From: Lysobacter enzymogenes
GTDB taxonomy: Bacteria; Pseudomonadota; Gammaproteobacteria; Xanthomonadales; Xanthomonadaceae
NCBI RefSeq assembly: GCF_023617245.1
Contig: NZ_CP067396.1
Location: 372,001-436,000, forward strand
Length of the DNA: 64,000 bases
Reading direction: 5' to 3'
The notes beneath the pieces were generated by a model, which searched no databases, had not been told where the DNA came from, and worked only from the letters and a program-made list of their open reading frames with translations. Shown here one piece after another: positions 44,513-52,286 of this stretch (positions are counted from its first letter, which is position 1; every line of letters begins with the position of its first letter). A program made the translations under genes and the position numbers.

Positions 44513-47500
44513 ATGAGTGGGAAGGTCTGGGGCTGGGCGTGGCGCGCGAGTGCGTCGGTGGGACTGTGCTGGGCGTTGGCGGTGGCGGCGCAGCCGCCGG
44601 CTTCGCCGGAGCCGGGTGCGGCGGCCGAGGCCGATCAGGCCGCGTCGCGGCCGGCTGCGACGCGGCCCGCGGAAGCGCGTCCGGCCGCCGCCGAGCCTGC
44701 CGCCGCGCCTCGCGCCTCCGGCGCCGCCGCGTTTCCGGCCACGACCACGGCGGTGCCGCTGACGCCGTCGCCCGCGGCCGCGCCGCCGCCTGCCGCGACC
44801 CCGTCGGGCGCGTTGTCCGCGCCGGCGCCCGTGGCCGTGCCGATCGCGCCCGCCGCCGCCGCCGAAACCCGTCGTCCCGCGCCCGCCACGGCCGCGTCGC
44901 CCCCGGCGCGCACGGGCGCGACGCCCGCACCGCCCGCGACTTCGACGCCGCGCCCGCCCGCGCCGACGCCCGCGCCCGCTTCCGGTTCGTTGCGCACTTC
45001 GACACCGCCGCGCACGCCGGCCGCCGCGGCCGCGCCGCCCGCGACTTCGACGTCCGCGCCGACGTCCCCGACACCGCGCCCGCCCGCGCCGACGCCCGCG
45101 CCCGCCTCCGGTTCGCTGCGTACGGCGACGCCGCCGCGTACGCCGGCCGCCGCGTCCGCACCGCCCGCGACTTCGACGTCCGCGCCGTCCTCCGGCAGCG
45201 CAGCGTCGAACCGTCCCGCCGCCACCCCGGCGCCGCGTAACGCCGCGCCTGCGCCGGCGGCAACGCCGCGCGCAACCACCGTTCCTGCACCTGCCGCGTC
45301 GCGCCCCACCTCGACGGCCCCCGCCCAGGCTGCGCCGCGTCCCGCCGCGGCGGCCTCGGCACCGGCCGCGTCGCATCCCGCACCGGCCGCTTCCGCGCCA
45401 GCGCGGCGAGCGCCCGAGCCGCCGCGCGGCCCCTCGGCCGCCGTGCGCGCGGCGACCACCGCGCCGCCGCCCTCGCGCGTGATCGTCGACCCGCCGGCGC
45501 TGCAGCGCCCGCCCGGGTCGGCGCCGTATGTCGCGCCGCTGTCGGGCGGGGTGATCCGCCAGGCCTCGCCGCTGGCCGAAGGCGGCGTCGGCGACGACAC
45601 CCAGGCGATCCCGCTGCGGCCGTTGCCGCCGCCCGCGCCCAAGCCCGCCGCGCCGCCGCCCGCACCCACGCCCGTGCCCGTGCCCGTGCCTGCACCTGTG
45701 CCCGCGCCCATACCCGCGCCGGTCGCCATCGCGCCCAAGCCGGTGGCGTTGCCGCCGCCTGCGCCGGTCGCGGTGGCGCCGTTGCCGGCCGAGCCCGGCG
45801 TCGACGACGGCGGGGGCGAGATCCTGCTCGACGCCGACGCCAGCAGCGGCCTGGCGCCGACCCCGGCGCTGGTCTCGGTCGACGTCGAGGCCTATGCCGA
45901 CGGACTGGTGCCCAGCGCCCTGGCCCGCGGCGGCCTGGCCGGCGCGGTGGTCGTGGTGGTCAAGGACGGCCAGGTGATCCTGGCCAAGGGCTACGGCTAC
46001 GCCGATCGCGCCAAGGGCCGGCCGATGGACGCCGCGCGCACGGTGATCCGCCCCGGTTCGATCTCCAAGCTGTTCACCTGGACCGCGGTGATGCAGTTGG
46101 TCGAACAGGGCAAGCTCGACCTCGACACCGACGTCAACGACTACCTCGACTTCCGCATCCGCGATTACCAGGGCCAGCCGCTGACCCTGCGCCACCTGAT
46201 GACCCACAGCGCCGGTTTCGAAGAATCGGCCAAGCACCTGTTCGCCGCCGACCCTTCGCGCCTGCGCCCGCTGCGCGCCTACCTGGAGACGGTGCAGCCC
46301 GAGCGCATCTATCCGCCCGGGCAGGTGCCGGCGTATTCCAACTACGGCGTGGCCCTGGCCGGCTACATCGTCGAGCGCGTCGCCCGCCAGCCGTTCAACG
46401 ACTACATCGAGCAGCGCGTGCTGATGCCGCTGGACATGCGCCGTTCGACCTTCCGCCAGCCGCTGCCCAAGGGCCTGGCCGGCGACGTCGCGCTCGGCTA
46501 CGCCGAGCCCGGCGCCGCGCCGATCCCGTTCGAACTGGTCAACGCCGCGCCGGCCGGCGCGCTGTCCACCACCGGCCGCGACATGGCTAATTTCATGATC
46601 GCCCAGCTCGACCAGGGCCGGTTCCGCGGCGCCGAGATCCTCAAGCCCTACACCGCGCAGGCGATGCAGCGGGTGGCGGTGCGGCCGATCGCCGGGCTCG
46701 ACGCGATGACTCTGGGCTTCTTCCGCCGCGACAAGCACGGCCTGACCGCGCTCGGCCACGGCGGCGCGACCGAGGCCTTCCAGAGCAGCCTGGCGTTGCT
46801 GCCGGACAAGAGGCTGGGCGTGTTCGTGTCGGTGGACGGCCCCGGCAAGGCCGGGCGCGCGCTGCATCGCGACCTGATCGACGGCTTGCTCAAGCGCTAC
46901 TACCCCGAGCGCGGCGCGCCGCCGGCGACGCGGCTGACCGCGCGCCTGCACGGCAAGCAGCTGGTCGGGCGTTACGAGAACAGCCGCCAGTCGGCGAGCA
47001 ACTTCCTCGCCATCGCGCGCCTGCTCGGCAGCGCGGTGGTTTCGTTGAACGACGACGACACGGTTTCGGTCTCGACCCTGCGCGCGCGCGACGGGCGGAT
47101 CAAGCGCTGGCGCGAGATCGAGCCTTACGTGTGGCAGGAAGTCGACGGCGACAGCCGCCTGGCGGCCAAGCGCGTGGACGGCAAGATCGTCGCCATCGGC
47201 ACCGACGACGCGCCGCCGGCGATGTGGCTGCAGCCGGTGCCGGCGTGGCGTTCGGCCGGCTGGATGCTGCCGCTGTTCTACGCGACCGTGGCGGTGCACG
47301 TGCTGGCGCTGTTGCTATGGCCGGCGGCGGTGCTGGTGCGCCGGCACACGCAGCGTCAACTCAAGCTCGACGGACGCGGGCGCGACCTGCGTTTGCTGAC
47401 CTTCTTCGGCCTGATCGCGAACCTGCTGCTGCTGGCGCTGTGGGCGTGGATGTTCGGACGCATCGAACTATCGCCGCGGCTGTTCGACGGCCAGCTCGAC

Positions 47501-47701
47501 TCGGGCCTGCGCATGGCGCAGCTGCTGGGACTGTTGAGCGTGGCGGTGGCGGCGGTGTCGATCCTCAACGCGCGCCAGGCCCTGCGCCCGCCGGCGCACC
47601 GCGTGCGCCGCGCCTGCGCGCTGGCGATCGCGGCGGCCTGCGTGGCGGTGGTGTGGTTCGTGTTCGCGCTGCATACGATGCAGTGGTCGTTGGTGTATTG
47701 A
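44513..47701 (+). CDS. serine beta-lactamase-like membrane protein with long Pro/Ala/Thr-rich stalk
   Basis: A 1062-aa protein from ATG 44513. A signal/anchor region (MSGKVWGWAWRASASVGLCW) precedes about 400 residues of Pro, Ala, Thr and Ser in low-complexity order (about 30-440). A class C beta-lactamase/penicillin-binding-protein-like domain follows, with SISK (Ser about 515, Lys about 518), YSNYG (about 608) and HGGAT in the third-motif position (about 749). The C-terminal 160 residues have about four membrane helices. Class C-like domains with C-terminal helices include FmtA/EstB-type esterases and D-amino-acid amidases, so hydrolysis of cell-wall or ester substrates is as likely as resistance. 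The stalk would lift the catalytic domain through the periplasm. Confidence 0.85.
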   Translation: MSGKVWGWAWRASASVGLCWALAVAAQPPASPEPGAAAEADQAASRPAATRPAEARPAAAEPAAAPRASGAAAFPATTTAVPLTPSPAAAPPPAATPSGALSAPAPVAVPIAPAAAAETRRPAPATAASPPARTGATPAPPATSTPRPPAPTPAPASGSLRTSTPPRTPAAAAAPPATSTSAPTSPTPRPPAPTPAPASGSLRTATPPRTPAAASAPPATSTSAPSSGSAASNRPAATPAPRNAAPAPAATPRATTVPAPAASRPTSTAPAQAAPRPAAAASAPAASHPAPAASAPARRAPEPPRGPSAAVRAATTAPPPSRVIVDPPALQRPPGSAPYVAPLSGGVIRQASPLAEGGVGDDTQAIPLRPLPPPAPKPAAPPPAPTPVPVPVPAPVPAPIPAPVAIAPKPVALPPPAPVAVAPLPAEPGVDDGGGEILLDADASSGLAPTPALVSVDVEAYADGLVPSALARGGLAGAVVVVVKDGQVILAKGYGYADRAKGRPMDAARTVIRPGSISKLFTWTAVMQLVEQGKLDLDTDVNDYLDFRIRDYQGQPLTLRHLMTHSAGFEESAKHLFAADPSRLRPLRAYLETVQPERIYPPGQVPAYSNYGVALAGYIVERVARQPFNDYIEQRVLMPLDMRRSTFRQPLPKGLAGDVALGYAEPGAAPIPFELVNAAPAGALSTTGRDMANFMIAQLDQGRFRGAEILKPYTAQAMQRVAVRPIAGLDAMTLGFFRRDKHGLTALGHGGATEAFQSSLALLPDKRLGVFVSVDGPGKAGRALHRDLIDGLLKRYYPERGAPPATRLTARLHGKQLVGRYENSRQSASNFLAIARLLGSAVVSLNDDDTVSVSTLRARDGRIKRWREIEPYVWQEVDGDSRLAAKRVDGKIVAIGTDDAPPAMWLQPVPAWRSAGWMLPLFYATVAVHVLALLLWPAAVLVRRHTQRQLKLDGRGRDLRLLTFFGLIANLLLLALWAWMFGRIELSPRLFDGQLDSGLRMAQLLGLLSVAVAAVSILNARQALRPPAHRVRRACALAIAAACVAVVWFVFALHTMQWSLVY
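44950..45201 (+). repeat. 126-bp tandem duplication within the Pro/Ala/Thr stalk
   Basis: Landmark GCGCCCGCCCGCGCCGACGC occurs at 44950 and again at 45076, and the following about 90 nt (encoding PAPASGSLRTSTPPRTPAAA-like sequence) match with few changes. The unit is 126 bp (42 aa). It shows recent expansion of the stalk. Confidence 0.8.
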
Positions 47702-48465
47702 GGCGGGAGGGCGGCGCGCGGCGGGGGCGGCGTGTGCGTCGGGTGTTCGTCGTAGTCGCAGTTTCGCGGTCGCGGCTTGCGCCGCTCCTACAGGGGCTTC
47801 GGGCGCGGCGTGTCGCGCCAACACGCGCGCGCCGGCAGCGCGCAACTCCGTCATTCCGGCGAAAGCCGGAATCCATTTTGCCGTTGCCGTTGCCGTTGCT
47901 CGTGCTCGCCCCCGAGCCTGATGCAGTCGTCCCGCAGCCCCGGAGGGCGTGCGCATGGATGCGCACGCGCGCCATGGGGCAGGATGCCCCTTATGGCGCG
48001 GCCCTGCGCCCCTTTCGAGCCATAGTGGCTCTTGATCCGAAAAAGATAAGGCCTTTTCTTTGGTTACTTTCTTTGTGGCTTAAGACAAAGAAAGTGACCC
48101 GGCCGCTTGCGGACGGAAGCCCTTGATGTTCGCTTGTCTTCACCCGTAGGTACACGAAAAAGCAGCGCCCACCGCGGCACGCCCCCTGTAGGAGCGGCGC
48201 AAGCCGCGACCGCGACATCGCGCCTGCAGCGAAAGTTACGGCGTGGTTGCGTTGTCGCGGTCGCGGTTCGCGCCGCTCCTGCAGTCGGATACGCAACCCC
48301 ACGTCCGTCATTCCGGTGAAAGCCGGAACCCATTTTGACGTTGCTGCTGCTCTCACCGTTACCAATGTGTCGCGCGACGACAAGCCACCATCAAGAGCTT
48401 TCGCCCGCAAGCGGTCGAGCTACTTTCTTTTGTCAGCGCGACAAAAGAAAGTAGCGCTGGTCTCT
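47702..48465. repeat. 764-nt repeat-rich non-coding region left of the IS30 element
   Basis: Contains GTCGCGGCTTGCGCCGCTCC repeats at 47767-47793, 48187-48211 and 48258-48284, and two copies of TCATTCCGG(C/T)GAAAGCCGGAA (about 47853 and 48309). A 75-nt repeat at 47938-48013 (GCATGGATGCGCACGCGC, then GGGGCAGGATGCCCCTTATG) and two A/T-rich hairpins complete it: stem 48063-48076/48085-48098 (GTTACTTTCTTTGT) and a perfect 15-bp stem 48420-48434/48440-48454 (CTACTTTCTTTTGTC). No gene is supported here. Confidence 0.8.
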
Positions 48466-49562
48466 AACCTCAAGTGCATCACCTCAGTGAGGCACTGTGA
48501 ATGGGTCAGCAGTATTCGCATCTGAGCGCAGAAGAGCGCGGGGCCATCATGGTCTTGATCGCCCAAGGGGCGAGCGGACGGCAAATCGCGCAGACGTTGG
48601 GTCGTGCGCAAAGCACCATCGCTCGCGAGTTGCGCCGTAATGGGTTTCGGTCCCATTCGGGGCCGCCGCTGCGCGGACGCCCCCGTTTCGATCCTGGCTA
48701 CGATGCGACTCGGGCGGGCCGGCGGGCCCAGCGACTGCGGCGACGGGCGCGGGTGCGCCGCAAGCTGCGACGCGACACCGTGCTGTGGCGACGCGTGCGC
48801 TATTGGCTGGAACGGTGCTGGTCGCCGCAACAGATTGCCGACAAACTGCGGGATCTGTACCCGGACCGGCCCTGGCTGCGCGTGTCGCACGAAACGATCT
48901 ATACCGCGATTTATGCGATGCCGCGCGGCGAATTGCGCCGCCAGGTGACCCGTCTGCTGCGGCAAGGGCGCAAATCCGGCCGCCGCACGCGCCAGGGAAG
49001 CGACGCCCGCGGCCATCTGCCGGATCTACCCAACATCCGCCTGCGGCCGCCGGCCGCGCATGAGCGCCTGATGCCGGGGCATTGGGAGGGCGACCTGATC
49101 GTGGGCGCGCACAATCGCTCGGCGATTGGGGTATTGGTCTGCCGCCGCACCTTGTACGTCAAGCTGGTCAAGCTCGCCGACGCGACCGCGCACACGGTGC
49201 TGGAGGCCTTCAGCTCGGCGTTCGAAGGTGTGCCGGAAAGTTTGAAGAAGACCTTGACCTACGACCAGGGCAAGGAAATGGCATCGCATCGGCAGTTGAG
49301 CGAACGCACTGGTTTAGCGATCTACTTCGCCGACCCCCATAGCCCGTGGCAACGCGGAACCTGCGAAAACACCAACGGCTTGTTGCGGCAATACTTTCCC
49401 AAGGGCACCGATCTGTCGGTGCATTCTGCGCAGCGCCTCAAAGAGGTGGCGTGGGAAATGAACAACCGCCCCCGTCGTAGCCTGGGCAGGCGCTCGCCCG
49501 TCGAGGTGCTCTATGAGGAACTCAAAAACCCGCGGGCGCAGGGTGATGCACTTGGACATTGA
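48466..49562 (+). mobile_element. IS30-family insertion sequence
   Basis: About 1.1 kb with a single transposase. Terminal inverted repeats share the core CAAGTGCATCACC (left 48471-48483; right, inverted, 49542-49554), with weaker matching outward (CTAACCT versus TCAATGTC on the outside). The exact ends are uncertain by a few bases because no clear target-site duplication was found. The transposase frame is intact, so the element may still be mobile. It is set inside dispersed repeats rather than a gene. Confidence 0.85.
48501..49562 (+). CDS. IS30-family transposase
   Basis: A 353-aa transposase. The N-terminal helix-turn-helix (HLSAEERGAIMVLIAQGASGRQIAQTLGRAQSTIARELRRN, residues 7-47) and a second basic DNA-binding segment WSPQQIADKLRDLYPD precede the DDE catalytic core: GHWEGDLIVGAHNRSAIG (first Asp), LTYDQGKEM (second Asp) and PWQRGTCENTNGLLRQYFPKGTDLS (Glu), the classic IS30 signature. 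It ends in RSPVEVLYEEL. No frameshift is present and the length is normal for the family. The stop lies just beyond the right terminal repeat core. Confidence 0.95.
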   Translation: MGQQYSHLSAEERGAIMVLIAQGASGRQIAQTLGRAQSTIARELRRNGFRSHSGPPLRGRPRFDPGYDATRAGRRAQRLRRRARVRRKLRRDTVLWRRVRYWLERCWSPQQIADKLRDLYPDRPWLRVSHETIYTAIYAMPRGELRRQVTRLLRQGRKSGRRTRQGSDARGHLPDLPNIRLRPPAAHERLMPGHWEGDLIVGAHNRSAIGVLVCRRTLYVKLVKLADATAHTVLEAFSSAFEGVPESLKKTLTYDQGKEMASHRQLSERTGLAIYFADPHSPWQRGTCENTNGLLRQYFPKGTDLSVHSAQRLKEVAWEMNNRPRRSLGRRSPVEVLYEELKNPRAQGDALGH

Positions 49563-49574
49563 CTCCGCCAGCCA

Positions 49575-49705
49575 AAGAAAAACGCTTGTTTTAAGTCAAA
49601 AGCCACTAGGTCCAGCACCCGGCGCGGGGCTGCGCCATAAGGGGCATCCTGCCCCATGGCGCACGCGCGCATCCATGCGCGCGCCCTTCGGGGCTACGAG
49701 AAATT
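49575..49705. repeat. inverted copy of the 47938-48076 repeat, right of the IS30 element
   Basis: The reverse complement of 49620-49698 matches 47938-48013 closely (TAGCCCCGAAGGGC, GCGCATGGATGCGC, GGGGCAGGATGCCCCTTATGGCGC). The adjoining 49575-49615 matches 48015-48066 more weakly (TAGTGGCT, TTTCTTTGG). So the IS lies between large imperfect inverted repeats about 1.6 kb apart. The rest of 49563-49885 has no gene. Confidence 0.75.
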
Positions 49706-49825
49706 CGCATCGGATTGGGCGGCGAGCAAAGGCAACCGCAACAACAGCAACACATTGTGGGTTCCGGATTTCGTCGGAACGCGGTTTCGCGACAAGAGAC
49801 GCCGCACGGCGCGGCAAACCGGCAA

Positions 49826-49856
49826 CGAAAAAGGCCGCGGCAATGGCCGCGGCCTT
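49826..49856 (-). terminator. rho-independent terminator of the DUF885 gene
   Basis: An 11-bp stem (arms 49831-49841 and 49846-49856, AAGGCCGCGGC) with loop AATG. On the minus strand it is followed by a run of five T (from GAAAAA on the plus strand). It lies 30 nt past the stop of the DUF885 gene. Confidence 0.88.
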
Positions 49857-49885
49857 CGTTCATCCCGCGGCCGAAGCCGCGCGCG

Positions 49886-51685
49886 TCACTTGCCCTTGCG
49901 CTGCGGCACGTAGTCCTCCTGCACCGCCTTGGCCAGCAGCGACGGCGGCAGCAGGCCCTGGTCGAGCAGGAAGTTGTTGAAGCCCAGGCGGTCGAACTTG
50001 TCGCCCAGCGCCAGCTCGGTCTGCATGCGCAGTTCCAGGATGCGGCTGTAACCGTAGAAGTAGCTGCCGGCCTGGCCCGGCGCGTTGAACATGTAGCGGT
50101 CCAGCTCCTGCTTGGTCATCGCTTCGGAAAAACCGACCTGTTCGCCGAGGATCTTGGCCGCGCTGGCGCGGTCGGTCAGGCCGAGGTTGAGCATCGGGTC
50201 GAGGATCGCGCGCGCCGCGCGCAGCAGGCGGAACTGCAGCGCGATCAGCTGCCCGTCCAGCGGCTCGTACGGCACCATCTCGGCTTCGGCGTACAGCGCC
50301 CAGCCTTCGACGTTGACCGAGTTGAAGGCGAACATCGTGCGCGCCAGCGAGATGCCGCGCTCGACCATCGCGGTGAACTGCAGTTCGTGGCCCGGCCGGC
50401 CCTCGTGCGCCGACAGCGTCCACGCCGCCGATTCGTAGTTGAAGTCGTCGTAGTGCAACGCCTTGCCGCCGGCGCTGGGCACCGCCACCGGCAGCACGAA
50501 CTGGCCCTGCTGGCCGGTGTTGCCGACCAGCGGCGCCGGCAGGAAGTGCGGCGCCGGCTGCGCCGCCGATTCGGCCTCGCTGCCCAGGCGCATCACCATC
50601 GGCCGCTGCGGCACGTCGACGATCTTCTCCTTGCGGATGATCGGGTCGATCGCGTCGATGACCTTGCGGTAGCGGCCTTCGAGCTGGTCGTTGGGGATGG
50701 TGTCGGCCTTGAGCGCGCGGATCACCGCGACGTAGTCGTGCGGATCGGCGACCTTCAGGCCCTTGGCCTGGGCCACCAGCGGCGCCAGCTGGCGCATCGC
50801 CGCGCGCGTCTCCATGAACTCGACCTGGGCGCGCTGCATCAGCAGCTGCGGATCGACGTCGATGCCGAACTGCTTGAGCTGGAACGCGTACAGCTCCGCC
50901 GGCAGGCGCGCGTCGGCGCGCGCCTTCGGCAGCACCTGCTCGCGGGTCCATTGGCCGTATTCGCGCAGCTGCGTTTCCATCGCCGCGAGCGCCTTGTCGG
51001 CACCGGAGATCTTGTACTTGACGAACAGCTTGCGGATGCCGGCGGCGTAGGTCTCGACGTTGGCCAGCGCCTGCTCGACCTCGAGCTTGGTCGGCTGCAA
51101 CAGCGCCGGATTGCTCAGCCGCTCCTCGTAGCGCTGGCGCGCCAGCGCGGTCAGCGGCTGGCTGCCCGGCGCCTGGCCGACGTAGGCCTGCAGGCGCGCC
51201 AACGCCTTGGCCCGGCGCGCCGGCGGGGTCTGGTCGGACAGCAGCGCGTTCATGCCCGAGAACACCGTCTGCGGCGCGTCGAACCACGGCAGCATCAGCT
51301 TCTCGTTGAGTTCGCTGCCTTGCACGCTCTGGTCGATCGCGCCGAGCAGGATCTGTAGGTCCTGGCGCACGTTGGGATCGCGCTCGAGTTCGAGCTTCTC
51401 CTGCAACTGCGCGCGCGCCTTGCCCATCGCCGCGCGGTAGCGCTCGGTCACGCCCGGACGCAGGTCGCTGACCTTGTCGTCGTAGCCCGGGATGCCGAAG
51501 AAGGAGAAGCCCTCGGGCGAGAAATCGGCCTGGGCCTTGATCAGGATCTGGGTGTACTCGTTGCTTTGGTTGACCCAGGCCGGAACCGGCTTGGCGGCCT
51601 GGGCCGCGGCGGGTGCGGCGTCCGCCGCGGCGGCGAGGGCGGGGGCGCACAGCGCCAGGGCGATAGCGAGAACGAGCGGTTTCAT
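49886..51685 (-). CDS. secreted DUF885-family metallopeptidase-like protein
   Basis: A 599-aa protein from ATG 51685, where the signal peptide MKPLVLAIALALCAPALA begins; a longer frame to 51775 has no signal. DUF885 landmarks: FSFFGIPGYDD near the N-terminus, and ESAAWTLSAHEGRPGHELQFTAMVERG with HEGRPGHE, the HExxxGHE zinc-site-like motif, followed by NVEGWALYAEAEM, which supplies a further Glu. The C-terminal MFNAPGQAGSYFYGYSRILELR is also family-typical. These proteins are thought to be carboxypeptidase-like exported enzymes. It is monocistronic, with its own terminator. Confidence 0.9.
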   Translation of the reverse strand: MKPLVLAIALALCAPALAAAADAAPAAAQAAKPVPAWVNQSNEYTQILIKAQADFSPEGFSFFGIPGYDDKVSDLRPGVTERYRAAMGKARAQLQEKLELERDPNVRQDLQILLGAIDQSVQGSELNEKLMLPWFDAPQTVFSGMNALLSDQTPPARRAKALARLQAYVGQAPGSQPLTALARQRYEERLSNPALLQPTKLEVEQALANVETYAAGIRKLFVKYKISGADKALAAMETQLREYGQWTREQVLPKARADARLPAELYAFQLKQFGIDVDPQLLMQRAQVEFMETRAAMRQLAPLVAQAKGLKVADPHDYVAVIRALKADTIPNDQLEGRYRKVIDAIDPIIRKEKIVDVPQRPMVMRLGSEAESAAQPAPHFLPAPLVGNTGQQGQFVLPVAVPSAGGKALHYDDFNYESAAWTLSAHEGRPGHELQFTAMVERGISLARTMFAFNSVNVEGWALYAEAEMVPYEPLDGQLIALQFRLLRAARAILDPMLNLGLTDRASAAKILGEQVGFSEAMTKQELDRYMFNAPGQAGSYFYGYSRILELRMQTELALGDKFDRLGFNNFLLDQGLLPPSLLAKAVQEDYVPQRKGK

Positions 51686-51820
51686 GGCGGCGACCCTTGT
51701 CGGAAGTGCGGAAAGGAAAAGCGGCGGCTGACGCGCTGCGTTGGCCAGCATCGGCCGGCGGCCGCGCGCGGCCAAGCGCCGAAGGTCATGCGCGCGGCCC
51801 CGGGGCCGGCGCCGCGCGGC

Positions 51821-52243
51821 TCAGTGGTCGGCGGCGCTGCGCAGGTCGAAGCGCTCGCGCGGCGGGCCGAAGGCTTCGCCCTGCAGGCGCTGGTAATGCC
51901 AGGTGCCGCTTTCGAAGCCGCCCTGCACGTCGACGCTGCCTTCGCCGCGCGGGCCGCGCAGGAACACCACGAACGCGGCCCGGCCCTGCTCGCGCTGCTC
52001 GACCACGCCCAGCGGGATCCACTTGGTCTGGATCGGCTCGCCCAGGGCCTGGACCATGCCGGCGTCGCCGCGCACCCGCGCCATCGCCTCGCGATAGGGC
52101 GCGGTGTCCTTGACCGAAGACATCAACGCGTAGAGCGAGCCCAGGCCGATGGCCAGCGACAGCGCCATCATCACCACGAAGCTCAGCACCAGCATCAACA
52201 CCCAATGCCGCTGCACCCAGGGTTTGCGGTATTCGGTTTCCAT
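51821..52243 (-). CDS. Coa1-like small membrane protein
   Basis: A 140-aa protein with one N-terminal membrane helix (residues 13-42) and a soluble domain: YREAMARVRGDAGMVQALGEPIQTKWIPLG, then GRAAFVVFLRGPRGEGSVDVQGGFESGTWHYQRL. This matches the Coa1 (cytochrome c oxidase assembly factor 1) domain family also found in bacteria. It lies 43 nt downstream of the peptidase gene (stop 52287) and may be co-transcribed. The role in bacteria is not established. Confidence 0.75.
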   Translation of the reverse strand: METEYRKPWVQRHWVLMLVLSFVVMMALSLAIGLGSLYALMSSVKDTAPYREAMARVRGDAGMVQALGEPIQTKWIPLGVVEQREQGRAAFVVFLRGPRGEGSVDVQGGFESGTWHYQRLQGEAFGPPRERFDLRSAADH

Positions 52244-52286
52244 CGCGTCGCGTTCCTTGTCGTCGGTCGGTGGCGGGGCAGGGCGC

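Noticed and set aside
44507..47299. A 930-codon open frame antisense to the beta-lactamase-like gene
   Set aside because: Arg/Gly/His-rich shadow of high-GC codons; no domain, while the plus strand has catalytic motifs and membrane helices.
44513..47701. Antibiotic-resistance beta-lactamase
   Set aside because: The class C-like motifs are also those of esterases and D-peptidases; the long stalk and C-terminal membrane helices are not typical of secreted AmpC enzymes.
48501..49562. Possible domesticated or cargo-carrying transposon
   Set aside because: The element contains only an intact IS30 transposase and short terminal repeats; no cargo gene is present.
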